From Corbicula japonica (Eukaryota > Mollusca > Bivalvia > Venerida > Cyrenidae): a stretch of DNA of 64,000 nucleotides. The notes under the pieces are model-generated. The model was not told the origin of the DNA and ran no database searches. It worked only from the letters and a program-made list of their open reading frames with translations. The position numbers and the translations under genes are program-made. Shown here one piece after another: positions 56,881-64,000 of the stretch. The stretch is from NCBI GenBank assembly GCA_038501625.1, contig JAZAYU010000001.1:6279457-6343456 (forward strand). Direction: 5' to 3'. Position 1 is the stretch's first letter. Each line of letters starts with the position of its first letter.

Positions 56881-57467
56881 CCTTTATGTTAATATAAAAT
56901 TTGTAAGAGGAGTAATTTCAGATTCCAATGTTTTAACTTTAGGTAATTAAAAATGGATAAATCTTAACAATTCACAAATCCATCTCTAGGCAGTCGTACA
57001 TTTTATTCATTACAGGTAGTCTTCCATTTCATAATTCATAACAAAAACAAAAATGGATGACAGTTTGATTGGTCTTTTCTCAAGTTTCAAACTTGGGTAG
57101 TAACTTTTGTTGAGCAGTATACTTAGTTCATAACCAAGCATCCGATCGATTTAGACAGTGTTGCAACACAGCTTTCAGTCAAAATGGGAGAGGAAATGAT
57201 GAAATTTGGAGGAAAAAGGTGGATTTTTGGATATATTTTTAAATAAAAAGATAAAATCAATTCAATTAAATGTTTTTTATCTATTTTTTACGCTTTTTGT
57301 AGCTTTTTTATTCCAAATACTGCCGAAAAATATTGTTTCAAATAAATATCTACAGTATCTGATTAAAATTTTGGCCGCACCAGCGTGTATTCCGTCCATG
57401 AAATGAAGTCACGGATCGATGGGTGATCACGGATCGATGAGTAAGGAGGATATTTAGCTTCTCAAAA

Positions 57468-57597
57468 GGGTAATATAACGGTTCGCCCCACTCTCGATTT
57501 GCCCCATCATGATTCGCCCCATTTTAATAACGACTCGCCCCACATTTAATAACGACTCGCCCCACTCAATAACCATTCGCCCTAAGTTAATTATTAT
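57468..57597 (+). repeat. Left terminal inverted repeat of the THAP element
   Basis: Six units of TCGCCCCA type: GGTTCGCCCC, GATTTGCCCC, GATTCGCCCC, GACTCGCCCC twice and CATTCGCCCT. Confidence 0.85.
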
Positions 57598-59449
57598 CAT
57601 TATTATAAGTATGGAGATGCATTAAGTCGAGTGAACAATATAAAAAAACGTTAAAAACATAAGTGATCTTAAATATATATATTTTAGACCGGCATCACTC
57701 TTATAAAAAAGGAAATATGCATTATCAATTGCCACAAAGTCCACAGAATTGATGCACATTTTTTAAAACCTTTTTTATAGTTTTTGTGTTAGAAGAGAGG
57801 GCAAAACAAAGTTTTAGGGCGTTTTATCGTATTTTTTAATTTTCTCTTTTTACATGTTTCATTATTTTAATATAAACAAACAAGGTTATACAATGTTTCA
57901 ATCAATTCATTACCGATAGTTACAGAATATGATAATTGTGATATTTATGATGATGATGGAAAATGGTTAACCTTGCAGAAACTAAATGCAAACAAATGAT
58001 ACTGACAAAAAATCAACAATAAGAAAATAACGTTGTACATGTAAAACAACGACATATATTAACATCAATGAAACACTGTATATAAAACAACAACCATTAA
58101 CAACGTTAAACACAGCACATGTAAAACAACAGCACGTTTTCACACAGGACCATATAATGCCGCAGTAGTTGACATGTGATGTTGTAAGGTCACGTTGCCC
58201 GGGAAAGTGATTAACTAATGAAAGAAGTGAACACTTGTTTACTTTAATCTCACTTGATTTACCGCCAGTTAAAATACCTGGCAATTAAAATATTTTACAT
58301 TGAACGTAAACAACAAAGCTCTAATCTCCGTTTTTGCGAATAATAAAGTTTTGTTATGAAAATTAATTTGTAAAAGATATTAAAATTAAAATAAATATGG
58401 TGTATATGCTAATTTTTTATGTCCGTCAGCACACATGTAATTCTTGTTATACTATAAGAACGTTGATTGTTATTGTTTACATCCGAATTTTTACGGGCAT
58501 GCGCAGTACCTGGTTGGCAAAATATCGTTTTCGGAACCAGAGCGGAATAGTAGTTTTAACTAAAGATAAAGCTATAAAGGACAAAAATATTGTATGTTTT
58601 ATGAAAAAAGCTAAATAAATTATTAAAATAAAACCTGATGTTTTAACTTATTATTTGTATAAAAGTTATTAACTATAGAATATTTCAGATTAAAAAAAAA
58701 CAATTTGGAACATGCGAAACGTAAAATAACAAAGATATTACAATACATTAAAGAAACATAAATCAGGAGACAATTTGCAAACGGCAATTGATTGTTTCTT
58801 ATAAATGATTGGTATCATGTAGCATATCGCCAAAAACCATCGTTGGAGTCAGTTTTTTTTCAACTGGAATATACATACTTTTCAATTACCAAATACCTGA
58901 ATTTATAGTTAGCATATCCGTTAAAGAGCAAAATACATCAATTATTTGAACATAATTTTAATTTGTGTAATGATCGCGTTTTTTACTGCACAGTCGCACA
59001 TTTCCTGTTTATTACGAGATAACGCGGCGACCGTCGAGGTGATCTAGTGTCGACATTAGCCTCTGGCACAACTATACTTGTACAATACATGTGTCATGAA
59101 CTAAACAGGGGCCTCCATATAACATTTTCTGCATGCATGATCCGTGTTCATTCTTAAATTTTTAAAATAAGTCTGCCGAAAGTAAAAAAAATAATAACGC
59201 TAAAATATTCCATAAATCATCTTTTAAAACAAGTTATTTAACAATTTCTTACGAACACAGCAATCATCATCATTTTTATTTAAGTCATAGTTATAGTTCA
59301 CACCAGCAACAAGACATTAAAAACTGCAACAGCAAAAAACACACCATCCTCATCATCTTCATCATTAAAGTATTCATACAAATGTCCGGATTTACAATGA
59401 AGAAGTTTTGACAGGCGCGACAAATGTACTAGTATTTTATACCAAAGAC

Positions 59450-59481
59450 CAGGGTCTATTTAATCAATTAAATAGACCCTG
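59450..59481. repeat. Perfect 14-bp-stem hairpin inside the THAP element
   Basis: CAGGGTCTATTTAA, loop TCAA, then the inverse TTAAATAGACCCTG. CAAAGACC-like sequence repeats on both sides. Confidence 0.8.
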
Positions 59482-59765
59482 CAAAGACCTATAAATAGTG
59501 TAATATATAGATCTAGGTCTTTGTTTTTATTTCTTCTAAAATTGAGACCTTAAATGATAATCATCCACTCATTACCGAGTCTTTAATTGAAAAATTAGAA
59601 AAAAATGTTGTATTTTAAACGAATTGATTTTAATTGTCTTCAATCAGTATGTGAACTATCTTTTTGAAGTGTCTTTAAACTGCCAACAAACATAAGCTCA
59701 ATATTTATCATTAAAATAAACAAGTTATAAGTTGAAAAATATTGTTGAACATATTATGTTTTTAA

Positions 59766-59882
59766 AGTAGGGGTAGTGCCAACCAGGTAGGGGTCGAAGT
59801 GTCTTCAAATCAGGGGTCGAAATGGCAAGTGGTCTCAGAAAATAAGTAGGGGTGGAAATGGTAAGGGGTCGAGATGACTGTC
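59766..59882. repeat. Internal GGGGTCGAAATG-type repeats beside the THAP exon
   Basis: Five irregularly spaced copies: AGGGGTAGTG, GGGGTCGAAGTG, GGGGTCGAAATGG, GGGGTGGAAATGG and GGGGTCGAGATG. They lie just downstream of the THAP donor. Confidence 0.7.
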
Positions 59883-59905
59883 CTGATACCGGTGAGACAT
59901 ACCCG

Positions 59906-60023
59906 TCTCATCGCATTGCCACTTTTTCAGTCTCTCTTGATCCTTTGGAAACCGAAAGAACGAAATATCTGATCCCTTCTCGTACCTTTTTGTACATCCT
60001 GGAGCGCTACAACTGACAGGCAT
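59906..60023 (-). CDS. THAP zinc-finger first exon, orphan
   Basis: Starts MPVSCSAPGCTKRYEKG and continues SFFRFPKDQERLKKW, the first half of a THAP (C2CH, DNA-binding) domain with its first two Cys. A strong donor (ACGG|GTATGT) follows DET at about 59906. The second half (the usual CxxH, CS.HF-like) was not found downstream, so the gene is either spliced to an exon I cannot recognise or truncated. Reading through the donor reaches a stop at 59835 after HLDPLPFPPLLIF. It sits inside the TIR element, close to its right end, where a transposase start would be. Confidence 0.65.
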
Positions 60024-60295
60024 GTCTATATTTGTTTATTTATGCAAATATTTACGCTCTGATTACACTACATTATACGTTATTTTTGCCAACCAGCCGG
60101 TGCGCATGTAACTTTAGCAAGTGCGCGTTTGTCACTCGTCAACGTTCGTATAAGGAACAATATTTTTTTCATACATGCACTTTTCATGAATATCAATATA
60201 CACTTATACACACAATTTACTATTTAGGCTTTATAAATGTTAAATATACAATGATTTGCAATCATATCGGTATTTAGGTATTTATTATTTTATTT

Positions 60296-60409
60296 GGGGC
60301 GAATCGTTCTTGCGTTGGGCGAGTCGTTATTAAATGTGGGGTGAGTTGTTATTAAAATGGGGCGAATCGTGATGGGGCGAATCGAGAGTGGGGCGAACCG
60401 TTATATCCC
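60296..60409 (-). repeat. Right terminal inverted repeat of the THAP element
   Basis: Inverse of the left end. The units are TGGGGCGAATCG, TTGGGCGAGTCG, TGGGGTGAGTTG, TGGGGCGAATCG twice and TGGGGCGAACCG. Confidence 0.85.
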
Positions 60410-63400
60410 GGCTCACCCAGTTTCCGGCAGTCTAAGGGTTTATCACAACATGAATAAAATTTAATCAATGTTAAACTCTTTTTTACATCAGAATCAACAA
60501 ATTAACTCATAAACTAACCAAGAAAAGCAAAGAAAGTTCACTAGCCTTCTTTTTTGTTTTATTTATGCTCCCCAGAATGCCCTATGCAACTTCCTTCAAG
60601 GGAAACTACTCTAATTCGGTTTTCGGCGGGAAAACATTATAGTACACTTCACAGAAAAAATTCTGTGACACAAAAAATATTTTTTTTCAGAAAATGTAAT
60701 TTTAAACATTTTTTAACCATTGGGAGCCGTTTTAAGCTGTTCTTAACTGTTTTAATGAAAATTGATCATATAAACAAAGGCTTTGACTATTAGTATTTTT
60801 TTTTATTTTTACAATTTAGGCAAAGGAAAGTATCAACTCTTATTAAAACCCTTTTATTTACAGCAGGACTAAAAATTAACCCATTAATTATCAATAGCAC
60901 TTCTTGTTGATAATTTCATTATGGCAACTTCTTGTGACTCTGACCTTTTCACTTGAGTCCTTTACTTAAAAAAGTATACAGCAATTATTTTAGTTAATGG
61001 ATCCTCCCTGTCTATAAGTCCCAATGGTATAGTGAAGTATTTTCTAAATATTTTGTTTCATGATGACTATATCCATAGTATACTTCATTTATGGTCCTGA
61101 GGTGTTGAGCAAGGAGTACTTATTGCTCCTGTAAAAAAAAAGTGGAGGTGGTGGTCCAGATTTTTTAAGTCTCCAAATTGATATGCTAAGTAATCTGTCA
61201 TGCAATATAGAACTTTACACCCCCCAAAGGTCTTGCTGCTTCATACTAAGAGATTTTTCATCTTTGACAGCAAAATATGCATTGATAAGTTGGTCAGGGT
61301 CAAAATGTCTGTAAGAACCCCTTTCAAAATTATTGCATGCAGAATGCAGGAGAAAAATGTGAAAGTAACAAAAATATGATATTCAATTAAAATTCAATTA
61401 GCAAACAATTCAGAATTTGCTATAAGAAGTCATTAATTTCTGTCGCGCTATTTTTTCCATACACTATACTATAGAAATTTTTTGGCGGTGGCGCTGCAAA
61501 CATAGTGACCTACTTCTGCTGGGAAGCCATTGAAAACTGTAAACATTTGGACATTTTACAAAAAAAATGAATGCAATCAACGGGAATTTTTGGGAATAGT
61601 AAAACAAGGTAAAATTTTATATGCTTGGGTATTTCATGTCAAAACTTAAGGTTGCAAACTACTATTTGACCTATTTTCAATTTCATTGAGTAGGATGTTG
61701 CCTGCGTAAACAAATGCGCGCGCACTGACCCGGATCTGACGTAATTTGACAGAATAAGTAAAACTTTTCCAGGGCCGCCGGAAACAAGCGAACGCCGGAA
61801 ATGAGGCAACCGGTGATATAACCCTCAAAAGTTAGTTAACGATGATTTAACAATTTCATTGAAAATCCCGTCTATAACAAAGAATTCGATCGGACCTTTT
61901 GTCCTCTGTTAGAGGGTTTATATATTAGAGTCTATATGGACAAATATGATTTTTCAATAGTATATTCTTACTTAAGATTAGGGCTGGGGCTTTAATGTTC
62001 AAATTTTGTTATTTTTAGAACAGAAGTTCGCCGATTTGACTTGCTCTTCTATGACCTATGGGATCAAAAAGTAAAGTTACATTGCATTCTGACTGAAATT
62101 AAAGCTTGTTACCGATTTTAAGCTGTACAGCAAGGGCTTTGTCCGCTGAAAAGTGAAATATAAAAAAATCAACAAAACAACTCTGGGTACTTGGACGAAC
62201 AGTTATTAAATTTCAAGCACCTGTCTAATCGCGTATGTCTAAATACGCCATGTATACATTTCCGCGAAAAGAGATGTAAAGAGGCTTAGTTTTGTGAATA
62301 AGTAGACTCTTTCTCCGTCGTTATCAGAAAATAAACGACTGTTGTAAACCAAAAACTAGAGTCCTCTGATTGGCTGCTGGATGATGTCACACATTCTTTC
62401 TATATCTATTTTAAAATTTTCTCCCCAGCTTCTTATCAACTAGGCCTATTGCTCATCACAATAATTCATGATAAAACTTGACATGGATAAAGAGTAAATA
62501 TGCACCATTTGTGAAAAAAAAGAAGAGGTACAGCTTATACTTTATTAAACCAGCAACCAGAAGGTGTTTACAACAGAGCTCGTACTGAACGACATGATAT
62601 GGCAAACATTGTGCAGCATTTGTGCAACTCGAAGGTTTAAGATATCTTAGTATTGTAAACATATGTATGGCAATAAATTAGTGACCGACAATGAAGTGGC
62701 ATCAAATTGCTATCAGCAACCCTGTTGGGATAATGGTAAACATGCATCTTGTAATATGACTCCAAGTTAATCTCCAGCAGGATGTACTTGTAAGCGTGGG
62801 GAATATACAGCCTATTTTAAACCTCAAGGAAAGATAACTGAAGCTCGCTGAGGATTCTCTGGCGACTATAATCGCCAGACAAAATTGGTTTACTACTGTC
62901 TGCTTGTCTGATGAAATACAGACATGCGCAGTGAAACAGTCAAGTGAATAAGTTGCCGAGCATTTCATCAAGCGAGATTAAGAGGTCGCAAACATTGCAA
63001 ATTGCGAAAAATGGCTAAAATTTCAAAAATGAATTTTGGGGAAAATACTTATTGCCACCTAGATTTTAGTATCGTTTTCATCGTTATTTCATTGAATATA
63101 ATATCTAATAATGTAATTTTCTACCAAACTGCTGACAAATGGTGTTGGTATAATTTTCTATCATAAATATGTATAGAAATTGATTCCATGAAGTTTTTTT
63201 TTCAAGGTTTTAATTGTAAACGTCCTTTTTTATTAGAATTTCTTAATGCACTTGTTTACCTACATTGATAAATACAAAATTTTATTATGTAAGCAAGAAA
63301 AGTAAAATCTGTATGCACATCTGAAGCTCCCGTACACTTGCAGAGTTTGTAAAGTATCAATTGCTGTATGTATATGTGTTTTAAGATCAGTAAACACTGT

Positions 63401-63617
63401 TCCAAATACACATACTTCTTATATTGTTTTTATATATTTATTGTTCTTTGCTTGATAATTTGTAGTGTCTATGAAGCTTTATTTTAAAAGAACTGTGAAT
63501 CTAAAGAGTAAACAATTATGCTGAAAATATTTTATTGCATGTAGACAATCAGAAGACAAAACTTTTAATATTTTGAATAATTACATTAGTATCAGGTGAC
63601 ACTCATTTGAGAGCATA
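60410..63617. other. AT-rich region without recognised genes
   Basis: Only the CpG-rich patch at 61690 stands out. Open frames are short and have no family resemblance. Confidence 0.5.
61690..61850. promoter_or_regulatory. CpG-rich, promoter-like patch
   Basis: GGGCCGCCGGAAACAAGCG and CGCCGGAAATGAGG contain two CCGGAAA (ETS-type) sites in an otherwise AT-rich area. It could be the distant ZMAT2 promoter (minus strand) or that of an unseen gene. Confidence 0.25.
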
Positions 63618-63725
63618 TTGACACAATGTGAGACCTTCATTAAAAATATCTGGTTTTTATCAACTGGCTCAAACAGATCTTTGAAATCATATAATACACA
63701 CTTTATTTTATTTCTTTTGACTCAG

Positions 63726-63846
63726 AATTTACAAAGAGAGAGTGCAAAACATAAAAAAAGGAAATTATACTGTATACACTTGAGAGAATTATTTGATGCA
63801 TCATTAAAGCAAAGGCGTCAAAACTGGGCACTGTCAACAAATACAG
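63726..63846 (+). CDS. Possible exon, unknown protein
   Basis: A good pyrimidine-rich acceptor (ATTTCTTTTGACTCAG) precedes a charged frame (SAKHKKRKLYCIHLRELF, LKQRRQNWAL). A possible donor follows at 63847, or the frame runs to a stop at 63927 overlapping AATAAA. No family recognised, and the window ends here. Confidence 0.2.
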
Positions 63847-64000
63847 GTTCCCCAAGGGTCTACATCGGAAAGTTGTCTTTTAAATATTATAAGCCATTTT
63901 TTGACAATTTTTTGTTTATATTTCAATAAAGAAGAGATGACTTAAGTTAGAAAACAGTAAAACTTCTATCTGAATTGTAAATTAAAAAAAAATAATTTGG

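Larger units (their letters stand above)
57468..60409. mobile_element. THAP-containing TIR element, P-element-like, decayed or non-autonomous
   Basis: Terminal inverted repeats of about 115 bp bound a 2.9-kb AT-rich body. The left end reads GG..ATATAACGGTTCGCCCC and the right end is its inverse. Each TIR is a series of about six motifs of the type GAYTCGCCCCA, some separated by ATTTAATAAC. Inside, on the minus strand near the right end, is one THAP zinc-finger exon. P elements and THAP9 transposases begin with a THAP domain, so the arrangement fits that class. No RNase-H-like transposase body was seen, and flanking bases do not show a clear 8-bp duplication. Confidence 0.7.

Noticed and set aside
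58397..58618. 73-codon frame inside the THAP element as a transposase remnant
   Set aside because: No RNase-H-like or P-transposase motif recognisable; AT-rich composition gives such frames by chance.

Overview
This window is animal nuclear DNA, most likely from a bivalve mollusc. It is AT-rich, its genes have introns with GT/AG borders, and they lie far apart. It is full of repeat types familiar from clam and mussel genomes: arrays headed by GTCCGTCC and carrying AAGGTCAAGGTCAC, short palindromic elements, and tRNA-derived SINEs. The phylum is inferred from repeat style and from protein resemblance; no search was possible.

Four protein-coding loci can be assembled exon by exon. (1) On the + strand at about 8.2-14.2 kb is a PDGF/VEGF-type growth factor with a complete eight-cysteine knot; its signal-peptide exon and one internal exon are not securely placed. 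(2) On the - strand at 29.3-25.1 kb is a two-exon CFAP97 (hemingway/KIAA1430 family) cilia gene of 544 residues. (3) On the + strand at 33.1-45.5 kb is a seven-exon gene for an unrecognised 805-residue nuclear-looking protein. It has an HMG-box-like N-terminus, a KEN motif, about 15 S/T-P sites and a 53-residue internal duplication. (4) On the - strand at 55.8-50.4 kb is a six-exon ZMAT2 (spliceosomal Snu23) gene of 199 residues, the same length as human ZMAT2. Loci 2 and 3 diverge from a region near 29.3-29.5 kb that carries ETS-like and E2F-like sites and may serve both.

The rest is repeats and mobile DNA. R1 is a hairpin element of about 136 bp (11 copies) with head-to-head CCAAT boxes at its centre. 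R2 is an imperfect palindrome of about 160-240 bp (about 20 copies) built on GATCAGGATCT. At least four R1 copies sit inside R2 copies. Several larger elements have visible terminal inverted repeats: 33371-34560, 40789-41940 (TA-flanked, pogo/Tigger-like), 42099-42430, 43381-45057, and a pair of 5-bp-TSD elements at 25888-26089 and 56684-56880. Tandem-array elements lie at 0.15-0.75, 13.4-13.9, 29.7-30.9, 30.9-32.7, 38.8-39.3, 46.9-47.6 and 53.4-54.6 kb.

The most unusual object is a 2.9-kb element at 57468-60409. Its terminal inverted repeats of about 115 bp are each a tandem series of about six TCGCCCCA-type motifs, and it encloses a single THAP zinc-finger exon. This is the layout of a decayed P-element-like (THAP9-like) transposon or of a non-autonomous derivative. 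A second oddity is in ZMAT2, where 61 bp spanning the end of exon 3 and its 5' splice site is repeated three times in tandem.
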